DNA of 64,000 nucleotides from Verrucomicrobiia bacterium (GTDB lineage Bacteria > Verrucomicrobiota > Verrucomicrobiia > JABWAM01): NCBI GenBank assembly GCA_028687435.1, contig JAQUAF010000007.1:62001-126000 (forward strand). Reading direction: 5' to 3'. Positions 1-9,499 of this stretch are shown piece by piece (position 1 is the first letter of the stretch; each line of letters opens with the position of its first letter). The notes beneath the pieces are model-generated. The model saw only the letters and a list, made by a program, of their open reading frames with translations, made no database searches and was not told the origin of the DNA. Both the position numbers and the translations under genes were made by a program.

Positions 1-78
1 GCGATGATGAGGTTTGTCCATGTCATGAGAATCATGAGAATGGTTAGCTTTTTGTTTGTTGCGATCATGGGTTTCCTT

Positions 79-834
79 TTATTTTTCGATGGGGAACCAA
101 TCGGCCCGATTGGCCCACGTTTCTTTTCTTTCATGCCAGCTGACGTGCCCGTCAATCCAGAGATAATTGCCTCCGCCGTGATGCCTTGCGCTGACGGACA
201 ATGCGTCTTCTCCCGCGGCGGCCCAGTTGTAAAGATAAAAAACCCGGTAATAGCGGGTTGTCCCCGCATAATAATCGCTGGTGTCTCCGCACAGGATGGT
301 ATTGACGGGCTGGGCGACCTGGCTCAATTTGACATAGGGCGCTTGCCCGGAAAGCCAGTCGTCGGAATATCCCGCATAACGCGCATTCCAGCCGTAACCG
401 CCATAAAAACCGCCATCTCCGTGCGCTGCGGAACCGCAGGAACTGTTGGACTGTGAGGGGCAGTGAAAAATGCCGTGTTCCAGTTTTGACGAGGTCAGAA
501 GGCTTGATCCGAGCGATAAGGCGATTTGAGTTTTCCATGTTCTGACCCCGTTGGTTGTTTCCGCGGAGCCGGAATGCGGCAGCCAGCTTTCGTTTTCGTT
601 TGCATAAACCATGGCCGCCTGCCCGATGCCGCGCAAATTGTTTATGCATTGAATCTGCCGGGCTTTTTCCCGGGCGGACTTCAGCGCGGGTAACAGCAAG
701 GAGCATAACAGGCCGATGCAGGCGGTGACGGTCAGAAGTTCGATGAGCGTCATGGCATGATCCGCATTTTGAGCCAAGGGTGGAGAGGCGGGCGCCATGT
801 CGTTTGTTTTTTTGTGGGAAAGTTGAGTTTTCAT
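79..834 (-). CDS. Pseudopilin-like secreted protein (prepilin N-terminal domain, DUF1559-like)
   Basis: The 251-residue product has a short leader followed by a type IV pilin-like N-terminus ([18 protein letters not shown]), then a long helix and a soluble domain ending in an H-x-DG-type tail (IDGHVSWHE). The residue after the cleavage point is Met rather than the usual Phe. This architecture is typical of the many DUF1559-type pseudopilins in planctomycete and verrucomicrobial genomes, whose precise role is not settled. I chose the ATG at 834 because it gives a compact leader; the ORF can start seven codons earlier. It lies 33 bp downstream of the large glycosidase gene on the same strand and is probably co-transcribed with it. 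Confidence 0.85.
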   Translation of the reverse strand: MKTQLSHKKTNDMAPASPPLAQNADHAMTLIELLTVTACIGLLCSLLLPALKSAREKARQIQCINNLRGIGQAAMVYANENESWLPHSGSAETTNGVRTWKTQIALSLGSSLLTSSKLEHGIFHCPSQSNSSCGSAAHGDGGFYGGYGWNARYAGYSDDWLSGQAPYVKLSQVAQPVNTILCGDTSDYYAGTTRYYRVFYLYNWAAAGEDALSVSARHHGGGNYLWIDGHVSWHERKETWANRADWFPIEK

Positions 835-867
835 GCAGCTCTTAAACTGGCCCAAAATGATGATTCA

Positions 868-3800
868 TCAATCCGGAGCATGTTGGTTTTTTTTCCCGGG
901 GTACAGCAGTTTTTCGATGAGTGTCATGGCCCGTTCGATGGTTTTATCGGCCAGTTCAAGGTCTTGTTTTTCTGTGGCGGTCTTGGCGGCTTCATCTTTC
1001 AGGAGGGTTTGCCCTTCCCGGATCAATGACGGTTCGGTGTTTTTTGTTTCAGCTTGGGCAAGGGCCTTTTGCAGGATATCGAGGTACATATAGTCTTCCA
1101 TGCCTTCCCGCCAGGCTTCCCAGCGTTTGCTGGGGATCACCGCCTCCTTTTGACTGACTTCCGGCGGGGCGTATTTGCGCAGATAAACAACATCCCAGCA
1201 GGCTTTGTCGCCTCGACGGCACATTTTTCCATCTTGCAGAAAATAGGGGATTGATTCGATTTCATTTTCGCGCCAACTGATATCCGGATAGCGCAGGTAA
1301 ACCCAGAAACCTGTCCCGCGCATGCCGTCCCGCCAGGTGAGCCAGGGGATCATCCGGTAATCAGTGTAGGGCGAATTCAATTTTGGGACGCCACCCGGCG
1401 GATTCGCATAGTTCCAATAACCATCGCCTTTTTTTCTCAGCAGGTCGTGGATTTTTGAGTTTTTTTCAAAAAAGAAAAAGTAAGGAGCCCAGAAGTCCAC
1501 ATAAGGGGCAAATTGGACGATTTCCTCATAAGTCGAATGTGCCGTGGGGTTGACAAAGATCCTGATGTTTGGATCGATGGATTTAACGCAGGCGGCTAGA
1601 CGGCGGTGTTTTTCCGAGGTTGTTTCATCCATTAACTGAAGGAAAAAATGGTTGTGATCCAGTCCGCGTTTTTTGAGTTGCGCGACAAAGTCCGGCAACC
1701 AGCGTGAAAAGTTTTTTCGCCATTCCTCATCCAGCGTGTTTTTGCCAAATGCCTTGCAATTCAGCCCCGGGAACGCGAACATTTTTGGCCGCTCAATCTT
1801 GTAAAATGAGAGCAGGTTGTCGAGCCGGCTGTAGTCCGTGCTCATTTCCCCCGAGGAATTGAACTTGGGGTAGGGAACGGTTTCCGGCGGGATGAAATGA
1901 CAGGTGATGTGGTGGGCGAACAGGTCGTCAATGATGGCCCTGAGCAGTTCAGGATCGGAGCGGTAATAGTCCGAGTAATCCCAAACTCCCGTGAAAAGAG
2001 GAACCTCCGAGGCCTTGGCGGGCAATTCGATGGGGTTGACTTTTATTTTCAGGTTGACCGCGCAAGCGGAAAAATTTTCGGGTGACAGAATCAATTTCGC
2101 GACGTAATCGCCGGGTTTTGCCCCCCGGCTGTTTGCGCACACCCAGATCTCCCGGCTGCCGAGGGGAGGGATCCGCAAGGTTTCCACCAAGGGAAGGGCG
2201 TCGTGGGAGATCATTCCGTTGAAGCATTTTACTGGAAAAGCTTCGCGAACGACAACGGAAACACCGGGGGTTTTCACGGAAATATTCACCCGCATTTCTT
2301 TTGGAGTGATGTTGGCCAGAACAAGCGAGGCGTTTTTATGGGCGTTGATTCCCATGGCCAGCTTGATCTCCCGGCATTCGGGAATATCCGGATTGGGGAG
2401 AGGGGATGCCGGGAGCGCCTGCCATGGATTTTTTTCCCATATGAGAAGAGGGGCGCTGTGTTGGATTTGGAAAAAGCACAGTTTAAGTTCTCCCAGCAGG
2501 GAATCATGCTCTTCCAGCGAAACTTTTTCGGACAGGTCCAGCAGTGCGAATAGTTCTTCCTGAAATTTTTTTCGCTCGTTTTCGTCATATTTTGGAAATT
2601 CGCTTTTAAGTTTGCGATATAGTTGCCGGCTTTTGATTTTCACCGCCAGGCTGCTCAATTTTTTTTCGTGCGTTTGCAATAGGTTGGAAAGGAAAAACCA
2701 GTCTTTTCGGTCAATATCCCCTGACATTCCGTTGATTTTATTCTCGATCTTGAAGATAAAAGAGCCTTCCTTTTCCAGTTCGGCGGGGTAATTTTCTCCG
2801 GAAGGAGTGGATGTGGAGCGGGGATGCTGGATTTTGCCGCATTCAACGATGGCATCCTTGATTTGTTTCAGTTCCAGCGCGAGGTTTGCGCGATAGGATT
2901 CAAGGATGATTTTGCCAAAATGGAACGGAGAATGGAATCTGCCATCGGGCCAGCCGCTGTTTTCCTTGAGCTGTTTTTCGCCCCGGTTGACGCTCAGCCT
3001 CCACAGGCTGCCAGCCGGGGGAGGGATGGAGATTCCCATGCCTGCCAGGGGGATGCGCGCTTCGCCCTGCCAGCAATCTTTTCCGGTTTTGGTGACGATT
3101 TCCCAACTGGCGTTCCATTTTAAATCGCGATAGGTGAGATTTTTTGCGCATTTTTCCTCCGCTTTCATGCCGAGGATATTGGCGCCAAAATGGAAATAAT
3201 CGCTGTTGGCGGGATTTGGATCCAGGAAGATCTCGACGCAGTCGTCCGCCCAGACGGGGCTGTCATGCCCGATCTGGATTTTTCGCGTTTTTCCCGGTTC
3301 GGGTTCCTGAAATTTGAATGCCAGATAAAAATAATGATCGTCGTAACAGACGAATGCCTCGCCTTGTTTTTTTGCCGGTTTGCCGGATTTAAAAACCATG
3401 AAAGGCGACAGTTTCAGCGCGTTTTGCCATGCTTCGTCAGCCAAGTTGCCGTCAAGGATGGGGGGCTTGGGGGTTTTAGGCGTTTTTTCGACGGTTTGGA
3501 CAAGCTGAGACAGATAATTTTGTTTGATGATTTCCTCCCTCAAGGCGCAATTGTAAAGCTTCACTTCATCGATGGTTCCCTTGAAAAAGGCGGTTCCCTT
3601 CATGCCGCCGATGAATAACCCGCGTTGATTATTTTGGCGGTTCAAGGTGCCGGAGAAAGGACGGGTGGCCCGTTTCTCGCCGTTGACAAAGATTTTCATG
3701 AAAAAACCGTCCCAAGTCGCGGCCACATGCTGCCTTTTTTCCGTTTCAAACGGCACGGCGAGAATGGAGACGGTCTTTCCGTTGGAAAGCAGGAATTGCA

Positions 3801-4218
3801 GTTGTTCATCCCCAAGATAAAGCGAGTAAACATAACCATTGGGTTTTCCATTGCCCGCGTCACAATTTGAAATAATCCGCCGATTGGGGCCGGATTGTTT
3901 TTCCGGGCACAGCCACATTTCAAGGGTCAGACTATCCTTGAAATTCAGGGCCTCATGATAACCGCAATCCACGAATGCCTTTTGACCGTCGAAATAAAGC
4001 GCCCCGCCGCCTTTTTCTGGCGTCCAAGTTGTGCCATGTGTCTTTCCATCAAAACCGTTGCCGCTTTGGTCTTCCAGAATCTCGCCAACGCCATTTCTCA
4101 TGGGCCAGTAGGCGGCGAGTCCTTTTATTTCGGCATGGAGATTGGCCGTTAGGATGAAAAATAACCATGCCGCCTCGATAAGCCGCCATGCGTTGCAGTT
4201 CGTTTTTGTCTTTTTCAT
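868..4218 (-). CDS. Secreted multidomain glycosidase: LamG + CBM9-like + DUF4091
   Basis: The product is 1116 residues with a signal peptide (start MKKTKTNCNAW). A LamG/concanavalin-like domain follows at about 40-245, beginning at AAYWPMRNGVGE. A CBM9/DOMON-like carbohydrate-binding domain occupies about 260-450 (ILDGNLADEAW, ADDCVEIFLDP). The C-terminal half is a TIM-barrel DUF4091 hydrolase ending in the family signature WREGMEDYMYLDIL. The likely role is cleavage or binding of a complex glycan outside the cytoplasm; the substrate cannot be read from the sequence. The ORF track start at 4260 adds 14 residues without signal-peptide character, so the ATG at 4218 is preferred. A strong sigma70-like promoter lies upstream. 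Confidence 0.85.
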   Translation of the reverse strand: MKKTKTNCNAWRLIEAAWLFFILTANLHAEIKGLAAYWPMRNGVGEILEDQSGNGFDGKTHGTTWTPEKGGGALYFDGQKAFVDCGYHEALNFKDSLTLEMWLCPEKQSGPNRRIISNCDAGNGKPNGYVYSLYLGDEQLQFLLSNGKTVSILAVPFETEKRQHVAATWDGFFMKIFVNGEKRATRPFSGTLNRQNNQRGLFIGGMKGTAFFKGTIDEVKLYNCALREEIIKQNYLSQLVQTVEKTPKTPKPPILDGNLADEAWQNALKLSPFMVFKSGKPAKKQGEAFVCYDDHYFYLAFKFQEPEPGKTRKIQIGHDSPVWADDCVEIFLDPNPANSDYFHFGANILGMKAEEKCAKNLTYRDLKWNASWEIVTKTGKDCWQGEARIPLAGMGISIPPPAGSLWRLSVNRGEKQLKENSGWPDGRFHSPFHFGKIILESYRANLALELKQIKDAIVECGKIQHPRSTSTPSGENYPAELEKEGSFIFKIENKINGMSGDIDRKDWFFLSNLLQTHEKKLSSLAVKIKSRQLYRKLKSEFPKYDENERKKFQEELFALLDLSEKVSLEEHDSLLGELKLCFFQIQHSAPLLIWEKNPWQALPASPLPNPDIPECREIKLAMGINAHKNASLVLANITPKEMRVNISVKTPGVSVVVREAFPVKCFNGMISHDALPLVETLRIPPLGSREIWVCANSRGAKPGDYVAKLILSPENFSACAVNLKIKVNPIELPAKASEVPLFTGVWDYSDYYRSDPELLRAIIDDLFAHHITCHFIPPETVPYPKFNSSGEMSTDYSRLDNLLSFYKIERPKMFAFPGLNCKAFGKNTLDEEWRKNFSRWLPDFVAQLKKRGLDHNHFFLQLMDETTSEKHRRLAACVKSIDPNIRIFVNPTAHSTYEEIVQFAPYVDFWAPYFFFFEKNSKIHDLLRKKGDGYWNYANPPGGVPKLNSPYTDYRMIPWLTWRDGMRGTGFWVYLRYPDISWRENEIESIPYFLQDGKMCRRGDKACWDVVYLRKYAPPEVSQKEAVIPSKRWEAWREGMEDYMYLDILQKALAQAETKNTEPSLIREGQTLLKDEAAKTATEKQDLELADKTIERAMTLIEKLLYPGKKNQHAPD

Positions 4219-4291
4219 TCGCTGTTGTGAAATGGGAGAAGTGGCCCCGAAATTGTCCAATGAAAATTATGATGCATTTTATTTTAATGAT

Positions 4292-4320
4292 ATAATAAAT
4301 GATCATAATTGAAAAGTCAA
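4292..4320 (-). promoter_or_regulatory. Predicted promoter with palindromic spacer for the DUF4091 glycosidase
   Basis: Read on the minus strand, TTGACT (4320-4315) is followed after 17 bp by TATTAT (4297-4292), each one mismatch from the sigma70 consensus. The spacer contains the palindrome ATGATCAT, a plausible operator placed so that a bound repressor would block polymerase. The leader to the ATG at 4218 is about 65 nt. Confidence 0.55.
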
Positions 4321-4510
4321 ATGGGGTTTTGCTGCGCCAGTGATTTCGGAACGTTGTCTGTTTTTGCCATCTTTCGGGTTGGCATCATTTTTTTAGGGGC
4401 GTCCGGCGGATCAACACCTGATCCGGTCCGGCCCCACCGCCTGTTGTGAAGACACCACACCCGTGGCGGATAACCGCAAAAACTCAAATTGACTTTCAAA
4501 GAACAGTTTA

Positions 4511-4668
4511 CCCATAACACACTCCCTTGACCGCTTCGCGAGCCTGCTGTTGGGCCTCCGGGGCTTTGAGCGGGAATTTGCGCATCCGTCCCCCCCCAGG
4601 CACTGGGTCAGGTAATAAAAGGGGCCGTACAAATGGCCCTGCAAACACCGGCAGTTGGCGATCCTCAA
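4511..4668 (-). pseudogene. Frameshifted DUF6788-like fragment
   Basis: On the minus strand the reading NCRCLQGHLYGPFYYLT followed by LGG resembles the short Cys-rich DUF6788 family (CGKxxCRC...GPYYYL). The frame breaks at a run of eight C (4589-4596 on the plus strand). In the next frame the sequence continues plausibly as MRKFPLKAPEAQQQAREAVKG. A homopolymer frameshift explains both halves. No promoter or complete start is evident. The match is from memory of the family pattern, so the name is tentative. Confidence 0.35.
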
Positions 4669-4807
4669 AAAAACGTTCCGAAATCGCTGTTCAGGGCTGT
4701 CCTTCAGGGCGGGGGCCAGTTTTCTTTTTCCGTGCTGTTTTGGAGGTCGAACGGATAGGCGTCCGCGAAAGGTTTTTGGTCCCGTCCGAGAAAACCGGCG
4801 AAACTGG

Positions 4808-5140
4808 ACTGCGGCTTATGCCTCCCGAATCTGGCACACGGAAGCGCTTCGCGTTTTGGACCGCACCCGGCTCTCCTCCGCCATCGACGACTCGCAGGTG
4901 GTTCAACTGCGCCGCGATATCGAACTGATTCATGGCGTGTTTCATATTGTTGCCGTTACCGAACGGGTCCTTGCCCGCGCCGGAGAATCATTCCCAACCG
5001 TAGTCGGAACACTCGACGCCATTCACTTGGCCACCGCCATGCAGATTCGCGACACCATGGGGGTGGATGCATTTCTTACACACGACACCCAGTTGGCTGC
5101 TGCTGCGGCGGCCTCGGGTTTCACTGTTCAAGGCGTTTGA
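4808..5140 (+). pseudogene. Truncated PIN-domain (VapC-like) remnant
   Basis: The last ~105 residues of the 4655-5140 ORF read as the C-terminal half of a VapC-type PIN nuclease: ERVLARAGESFPTVVGTLDAIHLATA, then DAFLTHDTQLAAAAAASGF. The conserved TLDAIHLA and THDxQLxxAA segments are present. The N-terminal half with the first catalytic Asp is missing and is replaced by unrelated sequence in this frame. No antitoxin gene is recognisable next to it. It is most likely a dead toxin fragment. Confidence 0.6.
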
Positions 5141-5204
5141 CTGGAATGGCGCGCGCAATATAAACGGTTTGTGTTTCTTCGGTGAATCTGGCATCAAATG
5201 GGGC

Positions 5205-6359
5205 ATGAAATCCAAGACGCGGTGCATCGGCATCCTGACATCGGGAGGGGACTGTCCAGGCTTGAACGCGGCCATCCGTGGCGTGGTGAAGGCGGTGAAG
5301 GGGGATTACGGGATGGAAGTGGTCGGCGTGCTGGATGGTTTTCGCGGGTTGATCGAAAACCGGACCATGCCCTTGGAGAGCAACATGGTCAGCGGCATTC
5401 TCACGCATGGAGGGACGATTTTGGGCACGAGCCGCGACAAGCCCTCCAAGATGCAGATGGGCGGGCAGGTGATGGACATGACGGCCACGGCGGTGGAAAA
5501 CGCCCGCCGGCTGGGGATCGATTGCCTGGTCTGTCTGGGCGGGCGCGGGACGCAGAAGAACGCCTACCATCTTTTCAAGGAAGGCCGATTGAATGTTCTG
5601 ACGCTTCCCAAGACGATCGACAACGATGTGGCCGAGACGGACACCACCTTTGGTTTTGACACCGCGATGAACATCGCCACGGAGGCGATCGATCGTTTGC
5701 ATACCACGGCCACGAGTCATCAGCGGATCATTGTCTGTGAAATCATGGGACACAACGCCGGATGGCTGGCGTTGGGATCCGGCATTGCCGGCGGGGCGGA
5801 TGTGATCCTGATCCCGGAGATCCCCTATGATTTGAATGTGGTGGCGGATCATTTGTTGCGCCGTCATCGTTCCGGCAAACGGTTTTCCATCATTGCAGTG
5901 GCGGAGGGGGCGATGTCCAAAGAGGAGGCCATGGAGAAAAAGGATGAATCCAGGAAAGTGAAAAAACACCATGGCAGGGAGGAGAAAAAGGCGAAGAAGA
6001 CTGTTTCAGCCTTGCACCGGGTGGAGGCGCGTTATCATCTGGTGGAGGAATCCAAGGCCAGCCGCCTGGCCAGGCAGTTGCAGGCCCTGACGGGAATGGA
6101 AGCCCGGGTGACATCCCTTGGCCATGTTCAGCGCGGAGGCGCTCCTTCGGCGTACGACCGTTTGCTTTGCACCAATCTGGGCACTCACGCGGCGCGGTAT
6201 CTGGCGGCTGGGACTTACAATGTGATGGTGGGCATCAAGGGGGCCGGTTGCGTGCCGGTGTCGCTGGGGAAGGTTGTTGAGCAAAGAAAAATCGTGCCGA
6301 TGGATCACACCTGGGTGACCAGCGCGCGGCTGGTTGGAACCTGTTTGGGGGACGAGTGA
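5205..6359 (+). CDS. pfkA: 6-phosphofructokinase (PfkA family) with altered active-site motif
   Basis: This 384-residue protein has PFK family motifs in order: GILTSGGDCPGLNAAIRG, PKTIDNDV with the catalytic Asp, MGHNAGWLA and LGHVQRGGAPSAYDR. It should phosphorylate fructose-6-phosphate in glycolysis. The PKTIDND lysine is typical of the PPi-type/group III branch, while Gly after the motif position 103 equivalent is ATP-like. The usual GGDG(T/S) motif reads GGRGT, so the Mg-binding Asp is replaced by Arg at residue 114. A Lys-rich stretch of about 40 residues is inserted after VAEGAMSKEEA. The ATG at 5205 places the family's N-terminus correctly; the ORF track's earlier start overlaps the PIN remnant. 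The phosphoryl donor cannot be decided here. Confidence 0.85.
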   Translation: MKSKTRCIGILTSGGDCPGLNAAIRGVVKAVKGDYGMEVVGVLDGFRGLIENRTMPLESNMVSGILTHGGTILGTSRDKPSKMQMGGQVMDMTATAVENARRLGIDCLVCLGGRGTQKNAYHLFKEGRLNVLTLPKTIDNDVAETDTTFGFDTAMNIATEAIDRLHTTATSHQRIIVCEIMGHNAGWLALGSGIAGGADVILIPEIPYDLNVVADHLLRRHRSGKRFSIIAVAEGAMSKEEAMEKKDESRKVKKHHGREEKKAKKTVSALHRVEARYHLVEESKASRLARQLQALTGMEARVTSLGHVQRGGAPSAYDRLLCTNLGTHAARYLAAGTYNVMVGIKGAGCVPVSLGKVVEQRKIVPMDHTWVTSARLVGTCLGDE

Positions 6360-6361
6360 TT

Positions 6362-6592
6362 ATGAATTTAAAACACAGCCATCCCATAATTTCGTGAAAC
6401 GGCCAATTTTTCATTTTTGTTCAGAGGAGAAGGAAGCAAAATGCCAAAAGCTGAGATTAAGAATCCGGAGATTGCTTCACCCCCTGTTGCCCTGGGTTCG
6501 CAATGACATTTTAGGAGGTCATTGCGAGGTTTGGGAAAAAGGGACCGAAGCAATCTCTGAAAAATTATGGGATGGCTGTGAATTTAAAATTT
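6362..6592 (+). repeat. Nested palindromic element (MITE-like)
   Basis: An exact 19-bp inverted repeat, CACAGCCATCCCATAATTT at 6374-6392 against 6562-6580, encloses a second palindrome. In the inner one, GAGATTGCTTC (6468) pairs with GAAGCAATCTC (6547) and TCGCAATGAC (6498) pairs with GTCATTGCGA (6518). The inner part resembles a palindrome seen in many environmental genomes. The 5' and 3' flanks share AATTTAAAA-type sequence. It contains no gene. Confidence 0.6.
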
Positions 6593-6628
6593 AAAATTGG
6601 AAATTTAAAATTGGAAAATGCGCGGGCA

Positions 6629-7087
6629 ATGGAGAAGGGGAGGCGAGGCGAGGCCCAGTGTTCACGGTTCAAAGGGTGGAGAGTGATGGCATGCCTGTTG
6701 GGGGTGGCGATGTTGGGCGCTTGCGGGTGCGCGAGGGAGATGTCGCGGGGTTCCGCGGCATTGCTTTATTCCATTGCCGATCCCCTGGAGGTGAGGCGCA
6801 GCGACATTGGCAAGAACATCCAACTGAAGCTGGATCAGAAAGTGCTGTTTTGCATGGCCAAAGGCGACGAGGATGCGGGCGTGGAGCGCGGCCGGTGGGA
6901 ATTGGCGGATTTTGACAAACGCACCCTGCTTTTGCTCAGTGAATACCCGCGGGTGGAGGCCGGGTGTTGGGGATTGCTTTTGCAGGCCAGATCGCTGGGA
7001 TCGGGGGAAGTGGTGTTAAAATTCATTCCCGATGACGAGAGCAAGACGCCGAAGGAAGTGAAATTTGAGATTTCCATTCGAAAGTGA
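6629..7087 (+). CDS. Small predicted lipoprotein of unknown function
   Basis: The 152-residue product starts with a basic N-region, a hydrophobic stretch and a lipobox (AMLGAC), so it is probably a lipoprotein. The mature part (GKNIQLKLDQKVLF, then RWELADFDK and SGEVVLKFIP) loosely resembles the beta-rich chagasin/I42 inhibitor fold. The diagnostic NPTTGYxW loop is absent, so this is only a suggestion. The ATG at 6629 was chosen because the longer ORF start reads into the repeat element upstream. Phosphatidylserine synthase follows after 13 bp and is probably co-transcribed. Confidence 0.6.
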   Translation: MEKGRRGEAQCSRFKGWRVMACLLGVAMLGACGCAREMSRGSAALLYSIADPLEVRRSDIGKNIQLKLDQKVLFCMAKGDEDAGVERGRWELADFDKRTLLLLSEYPRVEAGCWGLLLQARSLGSGEVVLKFIPDDESKTPKEVKFEISIRK

Positions 7088-7100
7088 GAAACGGAATTTT

Positions 7101-7976
7101 ATGAGTCAAAATGTCAAGCTGCCCGATGCCCGGCCCGATGTCCGGCCCGATGTCCCGAAGGTTTATCTGCTGCCGAATCTGATGACGGCCGGCAATCTTT
7201 TTTGCGGGTTCATGGCGATCCTCCAGATCATTCAGGGCAATCTGGAGCAGTTCCAGGGAAACGAGCACTGGCTTGCGCGTTATGAGATGAGTTTGATGTT
7301 CATTCTCGGAGCTTTTATTTTTGATTTGCTGGATGGCCGCCTTGCCCGGCTGGGCGGGAAGGAAAGCGTGTTTGGCAAGGAGTTCGATTCGCTGGCGGAC
7401 CTGGTGTCGTTCGGGCTCGCGCCCGCGTTGTTGGTGGCGAAAATCATCCTGGTTGATTTGCCGGAAAACTTTCGCTGGGTGGGCTGGCTGGTGGCTTTCA
7501 TTTATCTGTTGGGCGGCGCCATGCGCCTGGCTCGGTTCAACATTGTGGCATCGCAACCCCAACCGAACGGGAGCAAGGATTTTCTCGGTTTTCCCATCCC
7601 TGCCGCAGCCGGGCTGGTGGCATCCATCACGCTGCTGCTCTTGCAGTTTTATGCCGCGGAACCTTATGCCGCGGAACGGGAAATCGGGGCATGGAAGCAT
7701 CTGCTGCCGGGATTGCTGCTGTTTTTGTCCTTCATGATGTACAGCAAGATCAAATATCCCAGTTTTAAAACGATCGACTGGCGCGCCAAGCGTTCGGTGC
7801 CGCAATTGCTTTGCACGGTGATTGTGGTCATTGTGGTGGCCAAGACTTGGCGTTATTCGCTGGCGGTGGTTTTCCTGGCGTATCTGATCTATGGTTTTGT
7901 CCGTCCGTTTGTTTCCAAGAAAATCCGGGAGGAAATCGAGGAGGAGGAAGAGGAGGGCGAGACTCCGGCGCGGTGA
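7101..7976 (+). CDS. pssA: CDP-diacylglycerol--serine O-phosphatidyltransferase (PssA)
   Basis: This 291-residue membrane protein makes phosphatidylserine from CDP-diacylglycerol and serine, the first step toward phosphatidylethanolamine. The CDP-alcohol phosphotransferase signature DG-x2-AR-x8-G-x3-D-x3-D is seen as DGRLARLGGKESVFGKEFDSLAD. The N-terminal YLLPNLMTAGNLFCGF is typical of the PssA branch. About six to eight hydrophobic segments span the protein. It ends in a Glu-rich cytoplasmic tail. The ATG at 7101 is preferred over the earlier ORF start, which lies inside the preceding gene. Confidence 0.9.
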   Translation: MSQNVKLPDARPDVRPDVPKVYLLPNLMTAGNLFCGFMAILQIIQGNLEQFQGNEHWLARYEMSLMFILGAFIFDLLDGRLARLGGKESVFGKEFDSLADLVSFGLAPALLVAKIILVDLPENFRWVGWLVAFIYLLGGAMRLARFNIVASQPQPNGSKDFLGFPIPAAAGLVASITLLLLQFYAAEPYAAEREIGAWKHLLPGLLLFLSFMMYSKIKYPSFKTIDWRAKRSVPQLLCTVIVVIVVAKTWRYSLAVVFLAYLIYGFVRPFVSKKIREEIEEEEEEGETPAR

Positions 7977-8067
7977 GGCGCTGGTATCAGGCTGAAGACT
8001 GAAGGTTGATGGCTGAAGGCAGTCAGAAATTGAATCAATTTTTATGACGGCAAATTTTAATTCTTTC

Positions 8068-8754
8068 ATGCGGTTGAGGCGCCTTATGCCTTCAGTCTTC
8101 AGTCTAATAGTCTTCAGCCTTCTTTTGGTTGGGGGATGCCAGGTGGCGCCGAAACGTTCGGATGCGCCCCTGACCGTCCGGGAACAGGAATTCGTGGATA
8201 TGGCGCGGATGGATCCCTCGATCCGGCTGGATTTGAGATATGCCACGACCAATAATTTTACCGGGAAAAAGGTTTATCCGATGGCCCGTTGCCTGTTGCG
8301 GCGTCCGGTGGCTGAACGCCTGAGCGAGGTCCAGCGAGAATTGAAGGCAAAGGGATTGGGACTCAAGATATGGGATGCCTACCGTCCCATTTCCGTGCAG
8401 GTGATTTTTTGGAAGATCATGCCGGATGAGCGCTATGTTTTGCAGCCGGTTTTCGAGAATGGGAAACCGGTGAAGGGATCCAAGCACAATAGGGGGGCGG
8501 CGGTGGATGTGACGCTGGTGGACGCCCGGGGAAGGGAAGTGGAGATGCCGACGTTGTTTGATGATTTCAGCGAGCGCGCGGGGCGGGATTTTCAGGGCAA
8601 TTCGCCTGTTGCCCGGCGCAATATGAAGCTTTTGGAGGAAGCCATGGTCCGGCATGGTTTTGTCGGTTATCCGACCGAGTGGTGGCATTTTGACATTGAG
8701 GATTGGGAACGCTATCCGCTGGCGGATGTTCCCTTGAAGGCGGAAAAACGCTGA
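8068..8754 (+). CDS. ddpX: VanX/DdpX-type D-alanyl-D-alanine dipeptidase, lipoprotein
   Basis: The 228-residue product has a lipoprotein signal (MRLRRLMPSVFSLIVFSLLLVGGC) and an M15D dipeptidase domain. Zinc and catalytic motifs are intact: SKHNRGAAVDVTLV and PTEWWHFD, with RLDLRYATTNNFTG near the start. It should hydrolyse D-Ala-D-Ala in the cell envelope, serving turnover rather than necessarily vancomycin resistance, because no vanHA partners are present. The ATG at 8068 was chosen because sequence identity with the second copy at 19328 begins exactly there. The other copy has lost 409 bp. Confidence 0.85.
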   Translation: MRLRRLMPSVFSLIVFSLLLVGGCQVAPKRSDAPLTVREQEFVDMARMDPSIRLDLRYATTNNFTGKKVYPMARCLLRRPVAERLSEVQRELKAKGLGLKIWDAYRPISVQVIFWKIMPDERYVLQPVFENGKPVKGSKHNRGAAVDVTLVDARGREVEMPTLFDDFSERAGRDFQGNSPVARRNMKLLEEAMVRHGFVGYPTEWWHFDIEDWERYPLADVPLKAEKR

Positions 8755-9499
8755 TTGCGTGAGATTTTCGGGGCCGGGGAACCGGCCGCTGGCGGCATGC
8801 CGGCGTACCGGAGGCTCGGTCCTTTCCTCAAAGGGACGTATGGCAGTTGTGTGGAGATTTCAACGATTTTCATTTTGGCCATGACAACCATTTTTTGGTT
8901 TTTCCGACCTGGGAACGCGGACATCTTGTCCGCATGGCCGATCTTGTTCGCACACGGAGCGGGCAGGATGACCGCCTGCGATGGTTTGATGTTTGGACTC
9001 GATGATGATGATACGGTGGCGGAGTTGAAATGCCTAATGGATAAACAGCGGCAGCCTGGCCTGTTTCGAAGCCGGGATGATGAGATAAACATGCGCCGGA
9101 AGAATTTGAAATGATAAATGAGCGTCATTCGCGGCTGGCCCCTGCGGCGAATGAGGCTGATGAAAATATTTTCGGAAAATCCACCCCTGCCCCCGCGGAT
9201 GTCCCACCCCATGAATATAATGGAAGCTGAAAAATCAAGATTTTCAAAACCTTCAGCCTTTTAAAAAACATGATCCACCTGAAATGTCTTTTGATTTTCT
9301 TATTGTATTTGTTCGCATCAACAGTCATCGCCTTTTCCAATTTCCTGATTGTGATGATCAACTTGCTTCGCCAATTGTTGAAACTCAAGGGGCTGCTTGA
9401 GCTTAAAATCGTCAAATCAGACCCCGAATTGTGGCATGCTTACCGGGGGTGTTGCATTCAGAACAAAGGGGGGAAGACTGAATTCGCGGAGACCAGCCT
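8755..9499 (+). other. Intergenic stretch without a convincing gene
   Basis: I see no coding sequence I can support in these ~745 bp. The ORFs listed here (8755-9114, 9270-9503, 8712-9212 minus) lack family features and normal codon character. No clear promoter or repeat was found. The region borders the CRISPR-Cas island and may be insertion debris. Confidence 0.5.

Noticed and set aside
4-456. 150-codon plus-strand ORF at the left edge
   Set aside because: It is antisense to the pseudopilin gene and has low-quality composition.
5121-5972. 283-codon minus-strand ORF opposite pfkA
   Set aside because: pfkA motifs are unmistakable on the plus strand; this is a shadow.
8068-8754. Vancomycin-resistance cluster
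   Set aside because: Only the dipeptidase is present; no vanH, ligase or two-component genes lie nearby.
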